Positions 43,973 to 52,302 of a stretch of DNA of 52,305 bases are shown here, piece after piece; position 1 is the stretch's first letter, and each line of letters begins with the position of its first letter. Location of the stretch: contig JASHNQ010000014.1 of the NCBI GenBank assembly GCA_030041545.1, positions 1 through 52,305 on the forward strand, written 5' to 3'. The notes beneath the pieces are model-generated. The model saw only the letters and a program-made list of their open reading frames with translations, was not told the origin of the DNA and ran no database searches. The translations under genes were made by a program, and so were the position numbers. The DNA is from a candidate division FCPU426 bacterium. Its GTDB lineage: Bacteria; Oederibacteriota; Muellerivitia; Muellerivitales; Muellerivitaceae.

Positions 43973-44596
43973 CTATGGAATAATTCGCACTTTCCCTTCG
44001 TTGACTATTATTTTTTTCTCACAAAACAAACGAACCGCTTCCGGATAAATCAAATGTTCAACTTTTAAAACTTTTTCCGATAAGGTTTGGGGGGTATCGG
44101 TCGGAAACACCTTCACGTGACCCTGCAAAATGATGGGCCCCGCGTCCACACCCTCGATCACGAAATGAACCGTTGCCCCGGATTCCTTTTCCTTGGCCTT
44201 GATCACCGCTTCGTGAACATGATGTCCATACATCCCTTCCCCGCCGAACTTGGGCAATAGGGCTGGGTGGATGTTCATGATCCTGTACTCGTACGCCTTG
44301 ATCAAAACAGGCGTCAAAATCCGCATATAGCCCGCTAAACATATCAGGTCGATCTTCTTGGCTTGGCAAAGCCGGAGGACTTCCTTGTCGTATTCTTCCC
44401 GGCTTCCGGAATAACCCTTACTGGTAATGGCCACGGATTCAACACGATGGGTTTCCGCCCGTTCCAGGGCCTTGGCATCGGGCAGATTGGAAAAAACCAA
44501 CCCGATTTTGCCCTTGAACAGGCCCGTTTCCTGGGCGTCCAACAGGGCCTGAAGGTTGGTCCCGCCACCCGAGGCGAAGACAGCGATTTTAATCAA
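43973..44596 (-). CDS. purN: Phosphoribosylglycinamide formyltransferase
   Basis: The enzyme transfers a formyl group from 10-formyl-THF to GAR. The 207-residue product has IAVFASGGGTNLQALLDAQE at the start, LAGYMRILTPVLI near residue 88, and the catalytic set Asn-His-Asp in MNIHPALLPKFGG, GHHVHEAV and GVDAGPIILQG. The start is TTG 44596 with GAGGGG upstream. Two O-antigen-ligase-like genes separate it from purM. Confidence 0.96.
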   Translation of the reverse strand: MIKIAVFASGGGTNLQALLDAQETGLFKGKIGLVFSNLPDAKALERAETHRVESVAITSKGYSGSREEYDKEVLRLCQAKKIDLICLAGYMRILTPVLIKAYEYRIMNIHPALLPKFGGEGMYGHHVHEAVIKAKEKESGATVHFVIEGVDAGPIILQGHVKVFPTDTPQTLSEKVLKVEHLIYPEAVRLFCEKKIIVNEGKVRIIP

Positions 44597-44623
44597 TTGG
44601 GAACCCCTCAGTTCAAATGGCTG

Positions 44624-46669
44624 TCATTCCAGTTCTTTGCCCAGGATGTAGGCTTTCGATTTTCCAGCTCCAGCCGCCCGATTTTCGGCCCCCTGTACTT
44701 TAGGAAGGTCGTAAAGGGCCTTGGTGTTTTCCGGATCGAACCGAAGGGCTTGTTGGTAGAGATGAACGGCCGATTCATAATCCCCGGCCATGGCGAAGCA
44801 GTTGGCGTAGTCGATGATCATCGGAACGCAGGTAGGATAATCGAAATACAGGTTTTGATAAATCATTAATGCTCCTGAAAGATGCCCCGAGCTTGCTAGG
44901 CTTCTCGCCTTCTTAAAATCATCCAATAGATAAACCAGTATGGGGTCCAACCGCGCCGCGCGCCGCAGTTCCTCCTTGGCTTCAACAACGCGGTTCAGGC
45001 GCAGAAGGACCTCATATTTCTGGAAATGAATCAATTTGTAATCGGGCAAAATATTCCCCGCTCCGTTGAAGTCCTCCAGGGCTTTGTCCAAATCGCCCGG
45101 TTGGTTTCGGTCAAGGTAGACGGAACCTCTTTCGTAGAGATCGAACGGGTTTCCCGGATCCAACAGCAGGGCTTTGTCATATAAGCCGAGGGATTCACTC
45201 CAATTTCCCATGACGGCGGCCTCGGAAGCTTTTTTAAGGTCCAAATCCGCTCCTTGCCGTTGAAAGGCATTACCCACCTTGAGCAATGCCAGCGCCATCA
45301 AGGCAGTTAAAAACGGCAAAAAATAGATTTTCCGCCGGCTTATATCCAATTCCCTCCGTTGGATCGGGAACCCTGTCATTCGATAAAACCGTTGGGAAAG
45401 GGCCACGGGAAAAGCTGCCAGGAAAAGGAGCGGTAGGGCGATGGAAGGCAGGTAACCGTCCATGTTCAAAAGGTTGCCGGCGGCCACGGCCGCTATCGCC
45501 GCGAAAGCACCGACGGCCAGGGGCCTCGAAACGGCATTGGCCTTATAAAGCTTCCACCATTGGGCAAGCGCGTAAAACCAAAACCCCAAAATCAACAATA
45601 AACCCACAACCCCCGTTTCCGCCGCCCACTCCAAGGCCCAATTGGAAGCATGATCCACCCCATAGGCGCGCTGGGCCTGGCGCAGAATTAAAAAGGCGGG
45701 GCGATAGGATGGGAAAGCGGCCATGAAAGCCCCAAAGCCGACTCCCCCCATCGGGTGGTTTTGAACCATGTCCACCGTTCCCTTCCACACCTGTTCCTGG
45801 AATCGGACGGCCGGACTGGGGGAGCCCGTCCATTCCTTCAAGCTGGAGTCCATGGGTGGAACGACAAAGGACGCCGCTGTCAATGCCAAAGGCAACCCCA
45901 GCCACTGGAAGGCTTTAAACCATCCGTCGTTTTTGACGACAAAAATTCCAAAAACCACCGTACCGGCCGCCAGCCCCACCCAACCCGCCACACTCCCCGT
46001 TAAAAACAGGGCGGCCAGGGAAGCCGTCACCAGGAATCCCCAAAAAATTTTCGAAACCGTTCTTTCCGCCCTCATCCAAAGGGCCAACGCAAGGGGCCAG
46101 ACCATGAGCAAATAACCGGCGAGAAAATCCGGGCTTCCGAAGCCGGCCACCGGCCGTCCATTCCATTGGGTTTTGACCACCTGGGACCATCCTTCACCGC
46201 CCATACCGGCCGCCTGATCCAAGGCCCACAAGCTGGTTGCCAAACCCGACACCAAAAAGGCCACCAGCAGATTCTCCGCCTGCCAGGCCTCCAGGCAGGT
46301 AAAGGTCAAGAGCAAATACCAAAGGGGATAAACCACATCGTCCCTCAAGTGCCAAAGGCAGGCCTTGGAAAAGGGTGAAATGAAAATTGTCGCCATGGTC
46401 CAAGCCGAAAACGCCAGGAGGATCCAGAGGGCCTTGGAAGAAACCCAGGTTAGTCTCCCGGTGAAATAAGCCTTTAATGCCCAAGAACCCAATATGAGAT
46501 AAACGATGATTTGGGTGACGGCGAACTTGGGAAAGAGCGGGTTCAAACCTTTAAGTTGGGTTAAAAAAGGAAGGGTAAAAACAAGAAGGACGGAAAGGAA
46601 TTGGGGGGCTTTTTCCAGCGCCATTCCCCATCCGCTGGAAGGACCCGTTGGTTTTGCGGGGATGGGCAC
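44624..46669 (-). CDS. O-antigen-ligase-like membrane protein with TPR tail (first)
   Basis: The 681-residue protein has about 11-12 transmembrane segments in its first 450 residues and the Wzy_C-type ligase region: FGSPDFLAGYLLMVWPLALA, a large periplasmic loop with MGGVGFGAFMAAFPSYR, and DHASNWALEWAAETGVVGLL (conserved His). From about residue 470 it carries TPRs (GNWSESLGLYDKALLLDPGN, YESAVHLYQQALRFDPENTK). Members of this superfamily join glycans to lipid A, proteins or polymers; the substrate here is unknown. GTG 46669 with AAGGAA upstream is the start. It is the downstream gene of a tandem pair, nine bases after the next. Confidence 0.85.
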   Translation of the reverse strand: MPIPAKPTGPSSGWGMALEKAPQFLSVLLVFTLPFLTQLKGLNPLFPKFAVTQIIVYLILGSWALKAYFTGRLTWVSSKALWILLAFSAWTMATIFISPFSKACLWHLRDDVVYPLWYLLLTFTCLEAWQAENLLVAFLVSGLATSLWALDQAAGMGGEGWSQVVKTQWNGRPVAGFGSPDFLAGYLLMVWPLALALWMRAERTVSKIFWGFLVTASLAALFLTGSVAGWVGLAAGTVVFGIFVVKNDGWFKAFQWLGLPLALTAASFVVPPMDSSLKEWTGSPSPAVRFQEQVWKGTVDMVQNHPMGGVGFGAFMAAFPSYRPAFLILRQAQRAYGVDHASNWALEWAAETGVVGLLLILGFWFYALAQWWKLYKANAVSRPLAVGAFAAIAAVAAGNLLNMDGYLPSIALPLLFLAAFPVALSQRFYRMTGFPIQRRELDISRRKIYFLPFLTALMALALLKVGNAFQRQGADLDLKKASEAAVMGNWSESLGLYDKALLLDPGNPFDLYERGSVYLDRNQPGDLDKALEDFNGAGNILPDYKLIHFQKYEVLLRLNRVVEAKEELRRAARLDPILVYLLDDFKKARSLASSGHLSGALMIYQNLYFDYPTCVPMIIDYANCFAMAGDYESAVHLYQQALRFDPENTKALYDLPKVQGAENRAAGAGKSKAYILGKELE

Positions 46670-46678
46670 GAAAATTCC

Positions 46679-48454
46679 TTAAGGTAATATCTGCCGTTTC
46701 AGGGACAACGCCTTGGCGTTTTGGGGATCGATTTTTAAAACCTCATCTAATTCCCTCAAAGCGGACTTCAAGTCCCTTTGAAGGAAATAAACATAAGCCA
46801 AATTGAAGTGGCCATCCACTGAATTCGGGTCCAATTGGATGGACTTTTCGTAACACTTCTGGGCCAGGTCGATCCTGGACGGGTCTTTGCCCGAGGTCAA
46901 AAGGTAAATATTCCCCAGGTTCAAATAGGCCCCGGTGGACCGCGGATTCAGCACCGCTTCTTTTTCAAAGGCCTTTTGGGCTTCTTGCAAGTTCCCGGAT
47001 TTGGCAAAAAGGTTTCCCAACTCATGGTAATTTTCGGCGTTATCCGGTTGGTCGCGGACGGCCCGCAAGAGCCTTCGCAGTTCGGCGGAAAGATCCGCGG
47101 GAACGGCCTTTAAAAAATCATTTTGGGAGTTTTCGGACAAAATGGCCGCGAGGAGCCTTGTTTCCTGGACCAATCCAAAGGCGGCACAAGCCGCCAGGAA
47201 CAAACCCAGGAGGACGCCTAACGGAGCCTTCCATCGGATCCTGTCCGGGGGAAATACGCGGTTTGCCAGCAGGCCGGCCGACATCCAGAGGAAGAACGCG
47301 ATTCCGGGTAGGCGGCAGTTGTAATCAAACAGGTTGGTGATTCCAACTCCTATAAGCCCCAAGCCCGGGCCCGCCATCGGAAAAACCTGTTCCAGCCCGC
47401 CATCCTTCCATTGGATGATCGATCTCCATGCCCGTCCCACGAGCTGGAGCCAAAAAAAACCCGCCGCTACCAGGCCGACGAGCCCCAATTCCACGCCGGT
47501 TTCCAAAATTTCATTGTGCGCGTGCTCAGCAAAAGTGTTGTCCTTTTGGGTTTGTTGGGCCAATGCCTCGGTCATATAGGGTTGGAAGTGAAGGGAAAAC
47601 TGGCCTACGCCCCAGCCCCGCAAAGGCTTCTCCATGATCATCCAGACGGCGCCTTTCCAGACCTCCATACGCTCGGTGGGCCGCGACCCTGCCTGACGAG
47701 CCAAAAAAACCCCTCCCAACAAAACCAGCAGGGCAAAGGTCGCCGTGGCCCAACGCCACTCAGTGTCCCTCCAGGCCCGGGTTCCGATAAAATAGCCGGC
47801 TAAAATCATCTCCACGAAGAATCCGATATATCCGGCTCGGCTTTGGGTCAAAACCAATGCGGTGAAAAGAAGAACCGGAAATAGGATCTGAAACACCCGT
47901 ATCCACGGATTCCTTTTCCATGGGGAAACGCTTAAAAGGACCGGCATCGTCAGGACCAAGAAGGCCGCGTAAAGATTCGGGTTTCCAAAGGTGGCGAAAA
48001 TCCTCGCCGAAGATCCGTTTTCGGCGTAAAGGGTCACGAAATCCAAGCCCATTTTTTGCAGAGACCCGTAAAGGGCTGTCAGGAAAGCCAGCCCCATCCA
48101 AACCCACAGGGAAGCCGGTTCTTGTGATTCCTCGGGCCTTTGGCGGATCAGCCAAAAAACGCCAACACAAGGCAAAAAACGGCCCAAATACTCCGAGGCC
48201 GCCAAGTCCACCGGACTCCAGAAATAAGACAGACAGGTCCAGCCCACATAAAGGGCCAGGTACAACTCCAAGGGGGAAAAAGAAAATTCGGGTTTCCGGA
48301 AAATCCGGAGGGATTCCAACAGGAGCAGCAAAAAAAAACCGATGGAAACCGCGTAAGATTTGTAGTCTACGTCACGGAAGGACGGAACAAGGATGACGGT
48401 GGCGACGGCCAGGTGCCACAACCACCGCCGAAAAGTCGCGAGGGCCTTATCCAA
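46679..48454 (-). CDS. O-antigen-ligase-like membrane protein with TPR tail (second)
   Basis: The 591-residue protein repeats the architecture of its neighbour: about 10-11 membrane segments, ligase motifs TFGNPNLYAAFLVLTMPVLL and GWGVGQFSLHFQPYM, then FAEHAHNEILETGVELGLVG with the conserved His. TPRs follow from about residue 475 (AENYHELGNLFAKSGNLQEA, GAYLNLGNIYLLTSGKDP, HFNLAYVYFLQRDLKSALRE). It is therefore a diverged paralogue, and the pair is inserted between purM and purN. Start TTG 48454 with AGAGG nine bases upstream. A role in surface glycan transfer is inferred. Confidence 0.85.
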   Translation of the reverse strand: MDKALATFRRWLWHLAVATVILVPSFRDVDYKSYAVSIGFFLLLLLESLRIFRKPEFSFSPLELYLALYVGWTCLSYFWSPVDLAASEYLGRFLPCVGVFWLIRQRPEESQEPASLWVWMGLAFLTALYGSLQKMGLDFVTLYAENGSSARIFATFGNPNLYAAFLVLTMPVLLSVSPWKRNPWIRVFQILFPVLLFTALVLTQSRAGYIGFFVEMILAGYFIGTRAWRDTEWRWATATFALLVLLGGVFLARQAGSRPTERMEVWKGAVWMIMEKPLRGWGVGQFSLHFQPYMTEALAQQTQKDNTFAEHAHNEILETGVELGLVGLVAAGFFWLQLVGRAWRSIIQWKDGGLEQVFPMAGPGLGLIGVGITNLFDYNCRLPGIAFFLWMSAGLLANRVFPPDRIRWKAPLGVLLGLFLAACAAFGLVQETRLLAAILSENSQNDFLKAVPADLSAELRRLLRAVRDQPDNAENYHELGNLFAKSGNLQEAQKAFEKEAVLNPRSTGAYLNLGNIYLLTSGKDPSRIDLAQKCYEKSIQLDPNSVDGHFNLAYVYFLQRDLKSALRELDEVLKIDPQNAKALSLKRQILP

Positions 48455-48532
48455 AAAGAAAACCTCTTGGACAATTAATTTTTTTGAACCGCGGGCTCAA
48501 AAACTTCCGAAACTCAAAACTCGGAACTGATT

Positions 48533-49564
48533 TTAAATGAACTCGACGCCTTTTTTGCCCGCCACGACCTCACCGACCACTGAGGGGTTGGCACCGTTTT
48601 TACGGAGTTTCCGCAACGCCTTTTCCACCTTCTTGGGACCCACGATCAACACCATACCCAAGCCCATGTTGAAGGTTCGGTAGGCGTCTTCCTTAGGCAC
48701 GTTCCCCCGTTTGATCAGCCAATCGATGACCGGCAACACCTTCCAACTGCCTTCCTTAAAACGGATTCGGCAGCCTTCAGGCAGCACGCGCGGTGGGTTG
48801 TCGATGAGGCCGCCGCCCGTGATATGCGCCATGGCCTTGATGTTGACCTCGTCCAGGATGGGGTAAATCTCATGGAAATAGGACTTATGGGGAGTAAGGA
48901 GGATGTCTCCGATGATGCCGTTCAATTCGGGCACCCGGTCGGTGTACTTCAACCCCACCACCTCGGTGACGATCTTGCGGGCCAGGGAATAACCGTTGGT
49001 GTGGAGCGACACCGAAGGCAGGCCGATACAGACGTCCCCCGGGACGACTTCTTCCCCCCGGATGATGCCCTTCTTTTCCACTACCCCCACGATGGTGCCC
49101 GCGATGTCGTAGTCCCCTTCCCGGTAAACCGAGGGCATTTCGGCGGTTTCGCCCCCAATCAAGGCGACTCCAGCCTTTCGGCATTCCTCGGCCATGCCCG
49201 AGACGATCTCCTCCACTACCGCCGGATTCAGCTTGCCAGCCGCGATATAGTCCAAGAAAAAGAGCGGTTTGGCACCTTGCACCAGGATGTCGTTGATGGA
49301 ATGCCCCACCATGTCCTGGCCAAGGCTCTTATACCTTCCCATGGCCACGCCGATCTGGATCTTGGTGCCCACCCCGTCGGTGGAAGCCACCAGGACCGGT
49401 TTTTTGTACTCCTTGGTTTTGAGTTCATAGAGGCCCCCGAAAAGGCCGATATCGGAAAGGACATTTTCATTGAAGGTTGAGGCCACCTGCTTCTTGATGC
49501 GCTCCACGGTCTCGTTGCCCGCGTCGATGTTCACGCCCGACGATTTGTAGGTTGTGGCTTTCAT
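48533..49564 (-). CDS. purM: Phosphoribosylformylglycinamidine cyclo-ligase
   Basis: AIR synthetase closes the imidazole ring. The 343-residue product has TYKSSGVNIDAGNETVERIK at the N-terminus, VLVASTDGVGTKIQIGVAMG, GHSINDILVQGAKPLFFLDY, VALIGGETAEMPSVY, and AHITGGGLIDNPPRVLPEG. AAGGAGG lies six bases before the ATG. It heads the purine series purM-(two ligase-like genes)-purN-(orphan)-purH-purD. Confidence 0.97.
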   Translation of the reverse strand: MKATTYKSSGVNIDAGNETVERIKKQVASTFNENVLSDIGLFGGLYELKTKEYKKPVLVASTDGVGTKIQIGVAMGRYKSLGQDMVGHSINDILVQGAKPLFFLDYIAAGKLNPAVVEEIVSGMAEECRKAGVALIGGETAEMPSVYREGDYDIAGTIVGVVEKKGIIRGEEVVPGDVCIGLPSVSLHTNGYSLARKIVTEVVGLKYTDRVPELNGIIGDILLTPHKSYFHEIYPILDEVNIKAMAHITGGGLIDNPPRVLPEGCRIRFKEGSWKVLPVIDWLIKRGNVPKEDAYRTFNMGLGMVLIVGPKKVEKALRKLRKNGANPSVVGEVVAGKKGVEFI

Positions 49565-49618
49565 GGCGGCCTCCTTGGATCACCGATTTTATGCCAAAAC
49601 GGTTATCGAAAGTATTTT

Positions 49619-49758
49619 TAGGTAGTGACTCATTTTGGTGGAGCGATTCTACTTTTCCCCCCTGAAAGAGGAGGATAAAGGGGGTGTTAGCCTTTAGGTT
49701 TCGGCCATATTAAGTCCCTTTTCAAAGTGGGGAATTATTCAAAATGACTCACCACCCA
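49619..49758. repeat. 140-bp element with 19-bp terminal inverted repeats
   Basis: TAGGTAGTGACTCATTTTG (49619-49637) and the complement of CAAAATGACTCACCACCCA (49740-49758) match at 16 of 19 positions. The interior has CCCCCCTGAAAG and AAAGGGGG as a further inverted pair and no open frame. It has the size and ends of a MITE-like element and fills the gap between purM and the SseB-like gene. Confidence 0.6.
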
Positions 49759-49761
49759 GTT

Positions 49762-50574
49762 TTATGATTTCTTGTAGACCTCCACGCCGTAGTTTTGAAT
49801 GGCCCCGGACCATTCGTGCTCGGAGTCAAAGGAGACCATGTCGAGGAACTCATCCTTCTGCAGGTAGGTTCGGGCGCCCCCGCCGAGGATTTCCATCAAG
49901 GGTTTGACCGCCTCCCGGTGGGGTACGGCCTCAAACTGGATTCCCAACACCAAATGAGGCAGGCCTCCGCCGATGACCATGGCCACCAGGTATCCCCCCG
50001 TCACTTCAGCGCTTTGGGACAGCTTTTCCCGAAGGTATTCCACAAATTCAGGGTCCGGGTCCCGGGCCGGCTTGCCGATGCGGATGCGGGTTTGTCCGCG
50101 GGCTTGGACTCCATGTGTCTGGGAGCCCCCCTTGGCCGGAAAGGTCCCCTCGGCCAGCATTTCCAACTCCACCCGGGTGATTTTTCCGCCTACGGGGCCG
50201 CAAGGGTTGATCAGGAGGTGATCCAGCCGGTTTTGGACCGCCAAGGTAAAAAGCGGTCCGCCCCGCACGGCCACATAGGGGCTATCTTCCACTCCTTTCC
50301 ATAGGCGCAAAGCTTCGTGGCTGGAAAAGGCCAGCCATACGAGTTCACCCGATGGACCCGGAACCGTGACCACCTGGAATTCTTTCAAGGGGCTCCCCCC
50401 CGCAAACTCTTGGGGCCAGGAGGGGGTCGGGAGGAGAAGGGTGCTTTTCAACAGTTCACGGTAAAGAATCCGCCGTACCTTGAGGTCGGGATTCTTGGCC
50501 ATTTCCACCATCACCCGCTCAAGGTCTTCGTTTTCTCGGTTTTTAACTTTCAAAAAAGATTTTAACCAGCCCAC
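49762..50574 (-). CDS. SseB-family protein
   Basis: The 270-residue protein resembles the SseB (enhanced serine sensitivity) family. It has a helical N-terminus and the diagnostic YRELLKSTLLLPTP near residue 39, followed by a compact alpha/beta domain (ELVWLAFSSHEALRLW, PLFTLAVQNRLDHLLINPCG). A second domain near 175-255 matches the SseB C-terminal type (VEYLREKLSQSAEVTGGYLV, LVLGIQFEAVPHREAV). Biochemical function in this family is poorly defined. GTG 50574 has AAAGGAG six bases upstream. It is divergent from the diguanylate cyclase gene. Confidence 0.8.
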   Translation of the reverse strand: MGWLKSFLKVKNRENEDLERVMVEMAKNPDLKVRRILYRELLKSTLLLPTPSWPQEFAGGSPLKEFQVVTVPGPSGELVWLAFSSHEALRLWKGVEDSPYVAVRGGPLFTLAVQNRLDHLLINPCGPVGGKITRVELEMLAEGTFPAKGGSQTHGVQARGQTRIRIGKPARDPDPEFVEYLREKLSQSAEVTGGYLVAMVIGGGLPHLVLGIQFEAVPHREAVKPLMEILGGGARTYLQKDEFLDMVSFDSEHEWSGAIQNYGVEVYKKS

Positions 50575-50658
50575 GAAAACTCCTTTGATTTCATTCTACC
50601 TGAAAATGATCCGGCAAACGGAAGGGGGGATGGAAAATTTGGGAAACCCTTTACTGGA

Positions 50659-50687
50659 TTTACAAATGGAGGTTCCGCCATTAAATT
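50659..50687 (+). promoter_or_regulatory. Candidate promoter of diguanylate cyclase gene
   Basis: TTTACA (50659-50664), 17 bases, then TAAATT (50682-50687) gives a fair sigma-70-type match. Transcription would start near 50694, with the GTG at 50724. Confidence 0.45.
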
Positions 50688-50723
50688 AGCTTTGGTTCCC
50701 AAAGTCCGTTCCAAGGAAATCCA

Positions 50724-51980
50724 GTGTCTGAAAAGGTCAAGTGGGCCGGCATCTACCTATTAGGCGGGTTCATTCCTTATCTCTTCTACATTAATCCCCC
50801 CTTGAGCCGGGAAATCGTATCCGACAAGGTTTTCACCAATTTCCTCATCTTCGCGCCCTACGTGGGCCTGGTTCTCATCAGCCTGCTGGGCTGGCAAATC
50901 AACCAAACACGGATCTTTTGGTCCGCCCTCCTGCTCCTGGCCTTTTACTTTTATTTGCTCAACCCGAGGATATTCGTCATTTCGGAAACCGGGCGGGTCG
51001 CCACCCTTCAAATCGTCAGCGTGGCCTATCCATTGGGCCTTTGCCTGATCTACATGGTGAAGGAAAGCCGCCTATGGAGCGACCTCAGCTTGGCCCGCGT
51101 CCTGCTTTCCCTCATCCCGTTTATTCTGCTCGTGTGCCTTTACAGCTGGGTGCAAGGGGTTTATCAATCACTCCTGTTTTGGGGGCCTTTCGCTCCCAAC
51201 CAATCCCTTTCTTTGCCGAATTCAGCCTGGGCCGTCGTCGCTTTGTTCCTCTTGGCGGCTTATGGCCTCCAAGACCGCAAAATAAAATCCTTCCTGATTG
51301 CCTTATCCATCGCCTTTGTCCCCCTCCTGACTTGTATCCACGGCCTCCTCGGCGGCGCCGCCGCTTCCAAGCTTCCCCCGCGCATCCAGGTCATCCTAAC
51401 CTTCACCGTCCTGACCCTCATCCTCTTGCACTGCCTGCTGAGGATGTACTGGCAAAAGGTTTATCTGGATCCCTTGACCGCCGTTTCCAACCGCCAGGCC
51501 CTGGATGAGCGCCTGCACACCCTCAACGGCGACTTTTCCCTGGCCATGGTGGATATCGACCACTTCAAGAAGTTCAACGACACTTACGGGCACGCCGAGG
51601 GGGACAATGTGCTGCGGATGGTGGCCCAGCACTTGGAGGAAAACCTGGGGGACAGGGTTTACCGTTACGGCGGGGAGGAATTTTGCGTGGTTTTCGAGAA
51701 GACGCCCGTGGAAACGGCCAGGGCCCAGATGGAAAAAACCCGGGCCTCCCTGGAGAAGAGGAAATTCCACCTCCGGGGCCAGCGCAAAGGTGGTTACAAC
51801 GGGTTGAACCTGCCGTTCCAAAAAGACGAACCCAGGGGGAAAAAAGTGCACGTCACCGTCAGCGTGGGCGTGTCCCAGTCCACCGCGGCCCGCAAGACAT
51901 CCGAGGAAGTCCTCAAACGGGCCGACCATGCGCTTTACGAAGCCAAGGAAAAGGGCCGCAACCGGGTGGTTTCGGTTTAG
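50724..51980 (+). CDS. Membrane-bound diguanylate cyclase (GGEEF)
   Basis: The 418-residue protein has about eight transmembrane segments in its first 245 residues and a GGDEF domain after them: DPLTAVSNRQALDERL, FSLAMVDIDHFKKFNDTYGH with the metal-binding Asp, and the active loop RYGGEEFCVVF near residue 315. It should make c-di-GMP from GTP. The inhibitory I-site RxxD is NLGD here, so product inhibition is probably lost. About 35 basic residues (KFHLRGQRKGGYNGLNLPFQ and on) are inserted before VTVSVGVSQS. GTG 50724 has AAGGAA upstream. Confidence 0.93.
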   Translation: MSEKVKWAGIYLLGGFIPYLFYINPPLSREIVSDKVFTNFLIFAPYVGLVLISLLGWQINQTRIFWSALLLLAFYFYLLNPRIFVISETGRVATLQIVSVAYPLGLCLIYMVKESRLWSDLSLARVLLSLIPFILLVCLYSWVQGVYQSLLFWGPFAPNQSLSLPNSAWAVVALFLLAAYGLQDRKIKSFLIALSIAFVPLLTCIHGLLGGAAASKLPPRIQVILTFTVLTLILLHCLLRMYWQKVYLDPLTAVSNRQALDERLHTLNGDFSLAMVDIDHFKKFNDTYGHAEGDNVLRMVAQHLEENLGDRVYRYGGEEFCVVFEKTPVETARAQMEKTRASLEKRKFHLRGQRKGGYNGLNLPFQKDEPRGKKVHVTVSVGVSQSTAARKTSEEVLKRADHALYEAKEKGRNRVVSV

Positions 51981-51996
51981 AACCCCTAACAAAAAT

Positions 51997-52138
51997 CTCT
52001 CACCACTAAGTACACCAAGGACACGAAGCCATTCGAGAGCCTCGTGGCCCTGAGTCAAATCGAAGGGTTAAAACCTTGGATTTTTACTATGTTTTCATGC
52101 CTTACTTTGTGTACTTTGTGACCTTCGTGGTATGAGAG
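51997..52138. repeat. CACGAAG-family inverted-repeat element, copy 3
   Basis: CTCTCACCACTAAGTACACC on the left and ACTTTGTGACCTTCGTGGTA, then TGAGAG, on the right are imperfect complements with a longer centre than copy 1. It follows the diguanylate cyclase gene and may serve as its terminator. Confidence 0.75.
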
Positions 52139-52224
52139 ACGGTTTTTGCCCTTAACATCAATTTCCAGGGTTTTTTCACCTCAAAAGGGGGTAGTGGGTC
52201 AGTTCACCGTCATTCCGCGCTTGG

Positions 52225-52302
52225 ACCCCTGGGAACGGCCAGGGGTAAAGCGAAGCAGAAACAATCACCCTCACCCCAACCCTCTCCCCTCAAGGGAGAG
52301 GG
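52225..52302. repeat. Two dispersed-type hairpins at window end
   Basis: ACCCCTGG/CCAGGGGT (52225-52246, loop GAACGG) is enclosed by CGCTT/AAGCG. CCCTCTCCC/GGGAGAGGG (52280-52302, loop CTCAA) follows CCTCACCCCAA. Both are of the short palindromic type scattered through intergenic DNA of many bacteria. No gene is visible in 51981-52305. Confidence 0.6.
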
